64,000 nt of DNA from Aestuariibius violaceus (GTDB taxonomy: Bacteria; Pseudomonadota; Alphaproteobacteria; Rhodobacterales; Rhodobacteraceae): NCBI RefSeq assembly GCF_040779325.2, contig NZ_JBFONT020000002.1:496001-560000 (forward strand), written 5' to 3'. Positions within the stretch are counted from its first letter, which is position 1. Each line of letters opens with the position of its first letter. A program made the position numbers and the translations under genes. This document shows positions 14,938 to 23,382 of the stretch, one piece after another. The notes below the pieces were generated by a model that was not told the origin of the DNA, ran no database searches, and saw nothing but the letters and a program-made list of their open reading frames with translations.

Positions 14938-17900
14938 TCAGGCGGCGGGCGCCTTCGCCCCCTTCTTCGCCTTCTCGGCCAGATCGCGGGCGACGGCGAA
15001 GGCGCCCTTGATCTTGTCGGCCTCTGTCTTCCAGTCGCGGCGGACGAAGATCTTGTTGTCCTTGACCTTGGCGAGGCCCTTTTGGTCCTGAATGAACTCC
15101 ACCAGCCCTTCGGGCGAGGCGAACTTGTCGTTGTGGAACTGGATCGTCGCCCCCTTCGGCCCCGCATCCAGCCGGGCGATCCCGGCGCGTTTGCACATCG
15201 CTTTGATGCGGACGACCAGCAGCAGGGTGTTCACCTCTTTCGGCAGCTTGCCGAAGCGGTCGATCAGTTCGGCGGCAAAGCCCTCCAGCTCGACCTTCGT
15301 CGTCAGTTCCGACAGGCGCCGGTAGAGGCCCAGCCGCACGTCGAGGTCGGGCACATAGGCCTCGGGGATCAGCACGGCGACGCCTAGGTTGATCGACGGC
15401 GCCCATTGCCCGTCATCGACGATCCCCTCGGCCTCGCCCGACTTGATCTTGGCGATCTGCTCTTCCAGCATCTGCTGGTAAAGCTCGTAGCCCACCTCGC
15501 GCATCTGGCCGGATTGTTCCTCGCCCAGCAGATTGCCCGCGCCGCGGATATCCAGATCCTGCGAGGCGAGCGTGAACCCGGCCCCCAGCGTGTCGAGCGA
15601 GCCCAGAACGCGCAGACGCTTTTCCGCCTGCGGCGTCAGCTTCACGCGCGGCTTGGTCGTCAGATAGGCGTAGGCGCGGGTCTTCGACCGCCCCACGCGC
15701 CCCCGGATCTGATAGAGCTGCGCGAGGCCGAACATATCGGCCCGGTGGATCACCATGGTGTTGGCTGTCGGGATGTCGAGGCCCGATTCGACGATCGTCG
15801 TCGCCAGAAGCACGTCGAACTTGCCGTCGTAGAAGGCGTTCATCCGGTCATCCAACTCGCCCGCCGCCATCTGGCCGTGGGCCACGACGTAAGTCAGCTC
15901 CGGCAGCTGCTCCTTCAAGAACTCCTCAATCTCGGGCAGGTCGCTGATCCGGGGGACGACGTAGAAGCTTTGCCCGCCGCGGTAATGCTCGCGCAGCAGC
16001 GCCTCGCGGATCGTGACCGGATCGAATTCGCTGACATAGGTCCGGATGGCCAGCCTGTCGACCGGCGGCGTGCCGATGATGGAAAGCTCCCGCACGCCCG
16101 ACAGCGACATCTGCAGCGTCCGCGGGATCGGCGTCGCGGTCAGCGTCAGCACATGCACATCCGTACGGAGGGATTTCAGCCGCTCCTTGTGGGTGACGCC
16201 GAACTTCTGCTCTTCATCCACGACGAGCAGGCCGAGATTCTTGAACTTGATCCCCTTGGCCAGCAGCGCGTGGGTGCCGACGACGACATCCGCCGTCCCC
16301 CGTGTGATCCCCTCCTTCGTCAGCTGCGCGTCGCGCTGAGACACGAACCGTGACAGGGGCCGCACCTGCACGGGGAACCCGCGGAACCGGTCGGCGAAGC
16401 TCTTGTAGTGTTGGCGCGCCAGCAGCGTCGTCGGCGCGATCACAGCGACCTGCGTGCCCGACATCGCGGCGACGAAGGCCGCCCGCATCGCGACCTCGGT
16501 CTTGCCGAAGCCCACGTCGCCGCAGATCAGCCGGTCCATCGGCTTGCCGGCTGCCATATCCGTCAGCACATCCTCGATGGCCGAGAGCTGATCCTCGGTC
16601 TCTTCATAGGGGAATCGCGCGCAGAACTGCTCCCACAGCCCCTCCTGCGGCTCCATCACGGGGGCCGTCCGCAGTGCCCGCTCGGCAGCCACCCGGATCA
16701 GCTTGTCGGCGATCTGGCGGATCCGCTCTTTCAGGCGCGCCTTCTTGGCCTGCCACGCCCCGCCGCCCAGCTTGTCGAGCAACCCTTCCTCGTGCCCGAA
16801 CTTGGACAACAGCTCGATATTCTCGACAGGCAGGTAAAGCTTTGATCCTTCTGCATATTCCAGCAGCAGCGTCTCATGCGCCGCGCCCAGGGCCGTCACG
16901 ACCTCCAGCCCCTGATACCGCCCGACGCCGTGGTCCACATGAACCACCAGATCGCCGGGCGTCAGGCTCTGTGTCTCGGTCAGGAAGTTCTCGGCCCGCC
17001 GTTTCTTCTTCGTCTGCCGGATCAGCCGGTCACCCAGGACGTCCTGTTCGGAGATCACCGTCAGGCCCGGGCTTTCGAACCCGTGTTCCAGCGCCCAGAC
17101 GGCCAGATGCAGCCCGCGCTTGCCGACGCCCTTGAAGTCGCGGATCAGGATCGCCTCGGCCACGCCCTCATCCTCGATCAGCCCTTCCAGCCGCTCCCGC
17201 GCGCCCTCGGAATACGAGGCGACGACCACCGGACCGTCCGCGAGTTTTGCCTTGAGATGCGACGCCAGGGCGCCGAAAAGGCTGACGCTTTCCTGCTGAC
17301 GCTCAGGCGAGAAGTTGCGCCCGATCCGGCCGCCCGCATCCGTGACGCCCGGCCCCGTCGGCTGCGGCAGCGGCGCGAATTGCAGAACCCGCCGCCCGTC
17401 CACTGCCGCCTCCCACGCGGCGTCGTCCAGATACAGCGTCTCGGGTGGGGCGGGCTTGTAGACCGATCCCATGCCGCGCTGGTTCATCGCCACCTTCCGC
17501 GTCTCGTATTGATCCGCGATCTGCTCCCACCGGCTCAGCCGCGATGGCGTCACCTGATCGTCCAGCGTCACCGCAGCACCGGGCAGGTAGTCGAACAGCG
17601 TTTCCAGCCGCGCGTGGAACAGGCCCAGCCAATGCTCGATCCCCTGGTGCTTCCGCCCGGCGCTGACGGCTTCGTACAAGGGATCATCCGTTCCTGCGGC
17701 CCCGAATTCGATCCGGTAGTTCTGCCGGAACCGGGTGATCGCCGCCTCGTCCAAGATCACCTCGGAGACCGGCGCCAGCTCCACCACATTGAGCTTTTCG
17801 ATCGTCCGCTGTGTGACCGGATCGAACCGCCGCGCCCCGTCCAGCACGTCGCCGAACAGGTCCAGCCGCACCGGCCCCGTCTCCCCCGGCGGATAGACAT

Positions 17901-18381
17901 CGATGATCCCGCCACGCACCGCGTAATCGCCCGGTTCAGTGACCGTCGGCGCCTGGGTGAACCCCATCCGCACGAGGAACGCCTTCAGCGCCGCCTCGTC
18001 GATGCGCTTGCCCACCGTCGCCGTGAACGCCGCCTCCTGCAGGATCTCGCGCGCGGGCACCTTCTGCGTCGCCGCATTCAGCGTCGTCAGCAGCACGAAC
18101 CGCTCGGGCATCCCGTGCACCAGCGCCGCCAGCGTGGCCATCCGCGCCGCCGAGACATCCGAATGCGGCGACACCCGGTCATAGGGCAGGCAATCCCAGG
18201 CTGGAAACACCATCACCGGCACCTCCGGCGCGAAAAAGGCGAGCGCCGCCTGCATCGCCGCCAGCCGCTTGTCGTCGCGCGCCACATGGACGACAGGCCC
18301 CGCCTCCAGTTCCTTCAGAACGAGACGGGCGTCAAAGCCTTCGGGCGCGCCCGAGACGGTGATCTTGGTGGAATCCGGCAT
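14938..18381 (-). CDS. mfd: Transcription-repair coupling factor
   Basis: A 1147-residue ATP-dependent translocase (E. coli Mfd is 1148). It displaces RNA polymerase stalled at DNA lesions and recruits UvrA, so it works with the uvrA product encoded at 45893. Features in order: UvrB-like N-terminal modules; the RNA-polymerase-interaction domain around GDLVVHVDHGVGRYQGLE; the helicase part with DRLICGDVGFGKTEVAMRAA (Walker A), VVDEEQKFGV (motif II), LTLTATPIPRTLQMS (motif III), TTIVESGLDIPTANT and QIRGRVGRS (motif VI); and the C-terminal TRCF domain. No signs of damage. Confidence 0.97.
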   Translation of the reverse strand: MPDSTKITVSGAPEGFDARLVLKELEAGPVVHVARDDKRLAAMQAALAFFAPEVPVMVFPAWDCLPYDRVSPHSDVSAARMATLAALVHGMPERFVLLTTLNAATQKVPAREILQEAAFTATVGKRIDEAALKAFLVRMGFTQAPTVTEPGDYAVRGGIIDVYPPGETGPVRLDLFGDVLDGARRFDPVTQRTIEKLNVVELAPVSEVILDEAAITRFRQNYRIEFGAAGTDDPLYEAVSAGRKHQGIEHWLGLFHARLETLFDYLPGAAVTLDDQVTPSRLSRWEQIADQYETRKVAMNQRGMGSVYKPAPPETLYLDDAAWEAAVDGRRVLQFAPLPQPTGPGVTDAGGRIGRNFSPERQQESVSLFGALASHLKAKLADGPVVVASYSEGARERLEGLIEDEGVAEAILIRDFKGVGKRGLHLAVWALEHGFESPGLTVISEQDVLGDRLIRQTKKKRRAENFLTETQSLTPGDLVVHVDHGVGRYQGLEVVTALGAAHETLLLEYAEGSKLYLPVENIELLSKFGHEEGLLDKLGGGAWQAKKARLKERIRQIADKLIRVAAERALRTAPVMEPQEGLWEQFCARFPYEETEDQLSAIEDVLTDMAAGKPMDRLICGDVGFGKTEVAMRAAFVAAMSGTQVAVIAPTTLLARQHYKSFADRFRGFPVQVRPLSRFVSQRDAQLTKEGITRGTADVVVGTHALLAKGIKFKNLGLLVVDEEQKFGVTHKERLKSLRTDVHVLTLTATPIPRTLQMSLSGVRELSIIGTPPVDRLAIRTYVSEFDPVTIREALLREHYRGGQSFYVVPRISDLPEIEEFLKEQLPELTYVVAHGQMAAGELDDRMNAFYDGKFDVLLATTIVESGLDIPTANTMVIHRADMFGLAQLYQIRGRVGRSKTRAYAYLTTKPRVKLTPQAEKRLRVLGSLDTLGAGFTLASQDLDIRGAGNLLGEEQSGQMREVGYELYQQMLEEQIAKIKSGEAEGIVDDGQWAPSINLGVAVLIPEAYVPDLDVRLGLYRRLSELTTKVELEGFAAELIDRFGKLPKEVNTLLLVVRIKAMCKRAGIARLDAGPKGATIQFHNDKFASPEGLVEFIQDQKGLAKVKDNKIFVRRDWKTEADKIKGAFAVARDLAEKAKKGAKAPAA

Positions 18382-18419
18382 GGGCGCTCACCTACGCGCT
18401 CCGCCGCGCAAGTCAACAT

Positions 18420-18950
18420 TCAGAGGTCCTGAAACGGCCCCAACGTCAGGTTCTGGTACATTCCGAACATCGCTGTCACCAGAAGCGCCAGCATCCCGAT
18501 CAGTTGCACGAAGAAGCGGTGCCGCGATAACAGCGCGAACAAGGCCTCGCCCTCCGGCGCATCCCGCCGGATCTGCCGCGCAGTGGTGTAGCTCATCATG
18601 CCGACGAAGGTCATCGGGAACGCGATAAAGAAGAGAGCCTGCGCAAACTCCACGTCATACCAGAACGACAAAAGCGTCAGCCCCGTCAGCATGAACGACA
18701 CAAAGCCCACCAGCCACATCCCCGAGATCTCGACGATCCCGAGAATCCTGTTCACGTTGATCCGCACCAGATCCTGCAGATCCTGATAATGCTGTCCGCC
18801 ATGCCGCCGCGCCCGCAATACCAGATCATAAGGAACGCCCAGCACCCAATGGCTCGCACTCGACCAGATCACCGCAAGGCCGATCCAGTACCACAAGTTC
18901 GAGAAAGAGCGGAGGTCGATGATCTCGACCAGAGTTTCGTAAATCGACAA
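18420..18950 (-). CDS. Four-TM membrane protein (annotated elsewhere as component of SufBCD complex)
   Basis: A roughly 176-residue membrane protein with four hydrophobic segments: LWYWIGLAVIWSSASHWVLG, GMWLVGFVSFMLTGLTLLSF, ALFFIAFPMTFVGMMSY and FFVQLIGMLALLVTAMFGMY. The pattern VEIIDLRSFSNLWYWI and VPYDLVLRARR is one I know from Rhodobacteraceae proteins labelled component of SufBCD complex; that label is not backed by experiments I can cite. The start is uncertain: TTG at 18950 (used here) begins right before the conserved part, while the frame is open up to 19034. Confidence 0.62.
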   Translation of the reverse strand: MSIYETLVEIIDLRSFSNLWYWIGLAVIWSSASHWVLGVPYDLVLRARRHGGQHYQDLQDLVRINVNRILGIVEISGMWLVGFVSFMLTGLTLLSFWYDVEFAQALFFIAFPMTFVGMMSYTTARQIRRDAPEGEALFALLSRHRFFVQLIGMLALLVTAMFGMYQNLTLGPFQDL

Positions 18951-19073
18951 TCGGATACCCGCCACTGGGTTGGTGCGCGCGACCCTAGCCAGCGCCTCCC
19001 TGCTCCGCCACCCCCTTGAGCCGCCGGCCGCCACGTGTCAGGCACAGAAGACACAATCTATCTGAGAATTCCC

Positions 19074-20072
19074 ATGCAGCCGCTCTCCGCCCCCTACCCC
19101 GCAACCCGGTTCCGCCGCCTAAAGCGCACACCTGCCCTGCGCGCCATGGTGCAGGAAGCCACCCTGACGCCCGCCGATTTCATCTGGCCGGTCTTCGTGA
19201 TGGAGGGCGCGGATGCCGAAGATCCCATCCCCTCCATGCCCGGCGTTGCGCGGCTGACGACGGATCGCATCGTCAAGGCGGCGCAGGAGGCCCACGGCCT
19301 CGGCATCCCCGCGATCTGCCTCTTTCCCTATACCGAACAGGCGCTGAAGACAGAGGATTGCGCGATGGCGTGGGACGCGGACAACCTCGTCAACCGTACG
19401 ATCCGCGCGATCAAGGACGCCGTGCCCGAGATCGCGGTGATGACCGACATCGCGCTCGACCCCTATAACGTGAACGGCCATGACGGCTTCGTGGTGGACG
19501 GCGAGATCATCAACGACGAAAGCGTCGAGGCCTTGGTGAAGATGGCCCTCGCCCAGGCCGAGGCAGGCGCCGACATCCTCGGCCCGTCCGACATGATGGA
19601 CGGCCGCATCGGCGCGATCCGCCAGGCGCTCGAGGCCGAGGGCCATCGCAATGTCGCCATCCTCAGCTACGCCGCCAAATATGCGAGCGCCTTCTACGGC
19701 CCCTTCCGCGACGCCGTCGGCGCCTCCGCCCGGCTGGTGGGCGACAAGAAGACCTATCAGATGAACCCCGCCAATTCCGACGAGGCGCTGCGCCTGATCG
19801 CCCGCGACCTGACCGAAGGCGCGGACATGATCATGGTCAAGCCGGGCATGCCCTATCTCGACATCTGCAGGCGGGCCAAGGAAACGTTCGGCGCCCCCAC
19901 CTTCGCCTACCAGGTCAGCGGCGAATACGCGATGCTACAGGCCGCCAGCCAGAACGGCTGGCTCGACGGGGACGCCGTCATGTTCGAAAGCCTCACCGCC
20001 TTCAAACGCGCCGGCTGCGACGGCATCTTGACCTATTTCGCCGTTGACGCGGCGCGTGCCCTCGCCTCCTGA
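19074..20072 (+). CDS. hemB: Delta-aminolevulinic acid dehydratase (porphobilinogen synthase)
   Basis: Condenses two 5-aminolevulinate molecules to porphobilinogen, the second committed step of tetrapyrrole synthesis. The 332-residue product has PADFIWPVFVMEG, SYAAKYASAFYGPFRDAVG (first Schiff-base Lys) and MIMVKPGMPYLDI (second Lys). In the metal-site segment the sequence is DIALDPYNVNGHDG: aspartates and an alanine replace the cysteines that bind catalytic zinc in the E. coli/human type, as in other alphaproteobacterial enzymes. ATG 19074 gives the usual length and N terminus; an upstream in-frame GTG at 19035 would add 13 residues. Confidence 0.96.
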   Translation: MQPLSAPYPATRFRRLKRTPALRAMVQEATLTPADFIWPVFVMEGADAEDPIPSMPGVARLTTDRIVKAAQEAHGLGIPAICLFPYTEQALKTEDCAMAWDADNLVNRTIRAIKDAVPEIAVMTDIALDPYNVNGHDGFVVDGEIINDESVEALVKMALAQAEAGADILGPSDMMDGRIGAIRQALEAEGHRNVAILSYAAKYASAFYGPFRDAVGASARLVGDKKTYQMNPANSDEALRLIARDLTEGADMIMVKPGMPYLDICRRAKETFGAPTFAYQVSGEYAMLQAASQNGWLDGDAVMFESLTAFKRAGCDGILTYFAVDAARALAS

Positions 20073-20196
20073 GCCCCGTGCCGTCCCTGCTTGATCCGAG
20101 ACCTCTCGTTCAGGAGTCCCGGCGCCCCTGACCCCTAAAGGTTCGCTGCTCAACTCTCGCAGGAAGTCTGCACCTTCCCGGTTTTATGACCGGCTT

Positions 20197-20613
20197 ATGC
20201 ACATTGTCTTCATTCTGATTTTGTTGATCGTCGCAACTGTGTGGGTGGTCAGCACTTGGCAAGAGCCGGGCATGGATCCGGACATAGTGACCCGGCATGA
20301 CGACATAACGGTCCTCATGACACTCCGGCCAAATTTTGGTTTTCAAAGCGACTGGCATCGGCAGCTTACGATCACAAAAGACACCACCAGCCTGAAAATC
20401 AACCTAAACCCCGATGCTGGTTGGTGGCGTGGATCGAATCTTTACCTCACTCAAACAGGCGATCTTCTTCTGCACGAGGGTCAGGCCGGATGTATCCTAA
20501 TCCGCACCGGCAATATGGAGCGCGGAAAGCCGGATCATCCCATCTGTAAAGAAGGCTCGCTACCGGATAACGACGCCCCGCACGTCGCCTCTCCAATTGG
20601 CTGCCCGCCTTAG
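20197..20613 (+). CDS. Hypothetical protein, probably cut short by an in-frame stop
   Basis: A 138-residue product with one N-terminal membrane segment (IVFILILLIVATVWVVST) and an extracytoplasmic remainder including MTLRPNFGFQSDWHRQLTI. After the TAG at 20611-20613 the same frame continues for 44 sense codons to a second TAG at 20746 with protein-like content (DLYFLGHFSKGSRDPHLYG, then EKPLPPRL). A single nonsense change may therefore separate the 138-residue form from a 183-residue ancestral form. Composition is less GC-rich than its neighbours. No family recognised. Confidence 0.5.
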   Translation: MHIVFILILLIVATVWVVSTWQEPGMDPDIVTRHDDITVLMTLRPNFGFQSDWHRQLTITKDTTSLKINLNPDAGWWRGSNLYLTQTGDLLLHEGQAGCILIRTGNMERGKPDHPICKEGSLPDNDAPHVASPIGCPP

Positions 20614-20859
20614 CCGCCACTATCGGATTTCGCGGATGACCTGTATTTCCTTGGACACTTCTCCAAGGGAAGTCGAGATCCACATTTGTACGGTACTTTC
20701 TCGGACTACTGCGATAGAGCCGAAAAGCCGCTTCCACCCCGCCTTTAGACCCAGGCACTCCCGGCCCCATTCGGGATCTCCATCGGTCAGACGGCAATCT
20801 GGCTGTGAACCAAAGGGTCGGAAAGGCGTTCAACCTTCGAAACAATCGCCAGGCCGGAC

Positions 20860-21714
20860 ATGCTGAAACGCCTCGCCCCCACTCCCCTCCGCTGGTTTCG
20901 CCGCGATGGCGACGGCCTGCCGGTGGTCTTCCTCCACGGTCTTCTGGAGACCTCCGCGATCTGGGAGCCCGTCGTGGATGCCCTGCCCGACACCGACAGG
21001 CCGCTCCTCGCCCTGCCGCTCCCCGGCCACGCGATGGGCGAGGACGCAGCCCGCCTCTCCGACGACCTGCATGACGGCACCTTCATCGACCGCTACGCCG
21101 ATGTTCTCCGCCGCACCTTCGACGGCCCCGTCAGGCTGGTCGGCCATTCCACCGGCGGGCTCGTCGCGCTGCAGATGGCGCGCCGCCACCCGGACCTCGT
21201 CCATGACATGGCGCTCGTCGGCACGCTCTTCTCGGGCGGGCTCGACGGCACGCGCAGCCTGTCGGCCCGGATCACCGAGATCCCCTTTGTCGGCCCGCTG
21301 ACCTTCGCCTGGGTCATCCGCTACTGGCTTGCCGATCCGGCGCGCTTCCGCCGGGGGGTCGAGACGGTACTGGCCAACCGCGCGACCGACCTCGCCTTGC
21401 CCGAACGGATGCGGACAGAGCTTGCCCAGATCTATCCCGAGGCGCTCCACGCCGTGGCGCTCTGGCTCGGCCGGCAATGCGTACGCGAAAACCTGGCCGA
21501 GATCCGCCAGCCCGCACTCTGCATCATCGGCACACAGGATCCCGTCGTGCCACCCGCACACCAACTGGACCTCATCAAGGCGCTGCCGAATGGCCATGCG
21601 CTCTTGATGAAGACCGGCCACCTGCCGTTCCTGGAAGACCCCACCCGCTTTCGCGCGCTCTTCCTGCGCTGGCTGGCCGGCCGCTCATCGCCTCTGGCAA
21701 CACAGCTCGCCTGA
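20860..21714 (+). CDS. Alpha/beta-hydrolase fold protein
   Basis: A 284-residue hydrolase: VVFLHGLLETSAIW (oxyanion region), LVGHSTGGLVALQMARR with nucleophile Ser97, CIIGTQDPVVPP with the acid Asp, and MKTGHLPFLEDP with the catalytic His. The complete triad indicates an active esterase, lipase or haloperoxidase-like enzyme; no substrate can be assigned. It converges with bluB. Confidence 0.83.
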   Translation: MLKRLAPTPLRWFRRDGDGLPVVFLHGLLETSAIWEPVVDALPDTDRPLLALPLPGHAMGEDAARLSDDLHDGTFIDRYADVLRRTFDGPVRLVGHSTGGLVALQMARRHPDLVHDMALVGTLFSGGLDGTRSLSARITEIPFVGPLTFAWVIRYWLADPARFRRGVETVLANRATDLALPERMRTELAQIYPEALHAVALWLGRQCVRENLAEIRQPALCIIGTQDPVVPPAHQLDLIKALPNGHALLMKTGHLPFLEDPTRFRALFLRWLAGRSSPLATQLA

Positions 21715-21778
21715 CAAGCGATGACGGCCGCAAGGACGGAAGAGCGGCCCGCCTGAACTGACAGTCGCACCAGACCCC

Positions 21779-22402
21779 CTAGCGCTCCAGCCAGACGGAA
21801 GGCGCGCGCGCCTGCCAACCCTGCTCTTCCAGCTCGGGCACAGTGCTCTCTGCCTCCGGATAGCCCAGGCACAGATACCCGGTCAGCCGCCACGCTGCGG
21901 GCACCTCGAGCGCTGCCCGTACGACGCCGGGGTCGAGGATCGAGACCCAGCCAACGCCCAACCCCCGGGCCCGCCCGGTGAGCCACAGGGTATGGATCGC
22001 CATCACCGTCGAATAGTCCAGCGTCTCGGGCATCGTCTGCCTGCCAAGGCCGCGCCCCTCGGCCGGGTCGGGGTCGGTGAAGACCGCCAGATGCTCCGGC
22101 GCTTCCCGCAACCCGGCGAGTTTCAGTGCCCGGTACCGCGCCTGCTCAGCGCCGCCATACCCCTCAGACGCCGCGGCATTGCAACGCTCGAACGACGCGA
22201 TGACGGCGTCCCGCGCGGCCGCGCTCCGCACACGGACGAACCGCCAGGGGCGGCTATTGCCGACCGACGGCGCAAGATCGACCGACGCCATCACCTCCGC
22301 CATCACCGCCTCCGGCACCGGATCTGGCCGGAAATGCCGCACGTCGCGCCGCCAGGTCAGGATGTCGGTCAATGCCGCGCGATGGGTCTTGGTCATCTTC
22401 AT
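21779..22402 (-). CDS. bluB: 5,6-dimethylbenzimidazole synthase (BluB-type flavin destructase)
   Basis: Cleaves reduced FMN with oxygen to make 5,6-dimethylbenzimidazole, the lower ligand of vitamin B12. The 207-residue nitroreductase-fold protein has LTWRRDVRHFRPDPVP, LAPSVGNSRPWRFVRV and the BluB-specific lid stretch RQTMPETLDYSTVMAIHTLW followed by RARGLGVGWVSILDP. ATG 22402 (or 22396) is chosen; the frame is open further upstream to 22801, but nothing there matches the family. I looked for a cobalamin riboswitch upstream and saw no B12 box. No other cobalamin genes are nearby. Confidence 0.83.
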   Translation of the reverse strand: MKMTKTHRAALTDILTWRRDVRHFRPDPVPEAVMAEVMASVDLAPSVGNSRPWRFVRVRSAAARDAVIASFERCNAAASEGYGGAEQARYRALKLAGLREAPEHLAVFTDPDPAEGRGLGRQTMPETLDYSTVMAIHTLWLTGRARGLGVGWVSILDPGVVRAALEVPAAWRLTGYLCLGYPEAESTVPELEEQGWQARAPSVWLER

Positions 22403-22732
22403 GAGGCGCAGTCCTGCCGCAAGTTCGGGCCGAAGGAAACGCTTTTGCCCGGCCTCACCGGCCCGAAGGGCGAATCCCCGCATCAGCGACAATCCGTGAG
22501 CCAGAGCTTCATTGTCGACCGAGAGTCTTGCCCCTACGAGCGTCCCAGATATCGGCCACCAGGCCGAGGATCCCCTTTCAGCGCCATTCGCCCATAAATC
22601 CCCGAAAAGCAAAGAACGTGAAAAAGAGCGGGAAATCAGAGGGCTAACAAAAAATACCTGCAACGACCTCGAGACCAAGACCCGCCGTGGATCAGTGCCA
22701 AAGATGTGTCCACGACCGCTATCCCTAGCCCA
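22403..22732. other. Non-coding stretch between divergent bluB and SYLF genes
   Basis: The roughly 420 bp between bluB and the gene at 22822 holds no supported gene. Short frames exist on both strands, but they show no ribosome binding site or family. The right end contains the promoter at 22733-22761. A CT/AG-rich segment sits at 22600-22640. Confidence 0.5.
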
Positions 22733-22761
22733 TCGACACAACCGGCCATACAGCGTATAGT
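22733..22761 (+). promoter_or_regulatory. Sigma-70-type promoter for the SYLF lipoprotein gene
   Basis: TCGACA (22733-22738) and TATAGT (22756-22761) are separated by 17 bp, one mismatch each from the -35 and -10 consensus. The predicted start of transcription is near 22768, giving a leader of about 54 nt. A second TTGACA at 22763 lacks a matching -10 box. Confidence 0.5.
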
Positions 22762-22821
22762 ATTGACATACAGACCGGGCAAATCCGGCACCAACAGGCA
22801 CATCAGAGCAGGCCCAACGTC

Positions 22822-23382
22822 ATGAACAGTTACACCCGCCGCAGCTTCGCTTTCGGAGCCATCGCGGCCGCTTCGACCCTCGCCGCCTGCGGCAACGGCA
22901 TCGGCTCCCAGGGGGGCGAGACCATCGACGCCCGCGTCGATTCCACGCTCAATTTCCTCTACGACCGCTACCCTTCGACGCGGGAGATCGGGAACAAGGC
23001 AACCGGCATCCTCGTGATGCCCGTGATTACCGAAGCCGGGCTCGGCTTCGGCGCGGCCTACGGGCGCGGCGCACTCAGGGTCAACGGCACGACGATCGAC
23101 TACTATTCGGCCACCTCCGCCTCGGCAGGCTTCCAGATCGGTGCCCAGCAATATGCTCACGCGCTCTTCTTCATGACCGACGAGGCGCTCTTCGACTTCC
23201 GCCGCTCCACCGGCTGGGCTGCCGGCGCCGACGTGGAATATGCTTTCGCCGATCAGGCCGAGATGCTTCGGGCCGAGACGACGACGACTCTCGCCCCGGT
23301 GATTGCAGTGGTCTTTGCGCAGACGGGCCTGCGCGCGGGTGCCACGCTGGAAGGCACCAAATACACCCGCATCATCCCGTAG
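22822..23382 (+). CDS. SYLF/Ysc84-domain lipoprotein with twin-arginine signal
   Basis: A 186-residue exported protein. The N terminus has both a twin-arginine motif (TRRSFAFG, residues 5-12) and a lipobox (LAAC, Cys23), so it is probably a Tat-exported lipoprotein. The rest (LNFLYDRYPSTREIGNKATG, ILVMPVITEAGLGFGAAYG, YYSATSASAGFQIGAQ) is a bacterial Ysc84/SYLF domain, a family that binds lipids in eukaryotes; the bacterial role is unknown. It has its own promoter-like element and converges with the DUF2254 gene (10 bp overlap). Confidence 0.75.
   Translation: MNSYTRRSFAFGAIAAASTLAACGNGIGSQGGETIDARVDSTLNFLYDRYPSTREIGNKATGILVMPVITEAGLGFGAAYGRGALRVNGTTIDYYSATSASAGFQIGAQQYAHALFFMTDEALFDFRRSTGWAAGADVEYAFADQAEMLRAETTTTLAPVIAVVFAQTGLRAGATLEGTKYTRIIP

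Noticed and set aside
16876..18432. 518-codon open frame on the plus strand
   Set aside because: Shadow of mfd, rich in Arg/Pro/His, with no family match.
22511..22760. 82-codon plus-strand frame between bluB and the SYLF gene
   Set aside because: No ribosome binding site, overlaps the promoter at 22733, and has no protein-like pattern.
22403..22801. Upstream extension of bluB and a cobalamin riboswitch
   Set aside because: The extension matches no BluB protein, and I could not find a B12 box or the conserved riboswitch core in this stretch.
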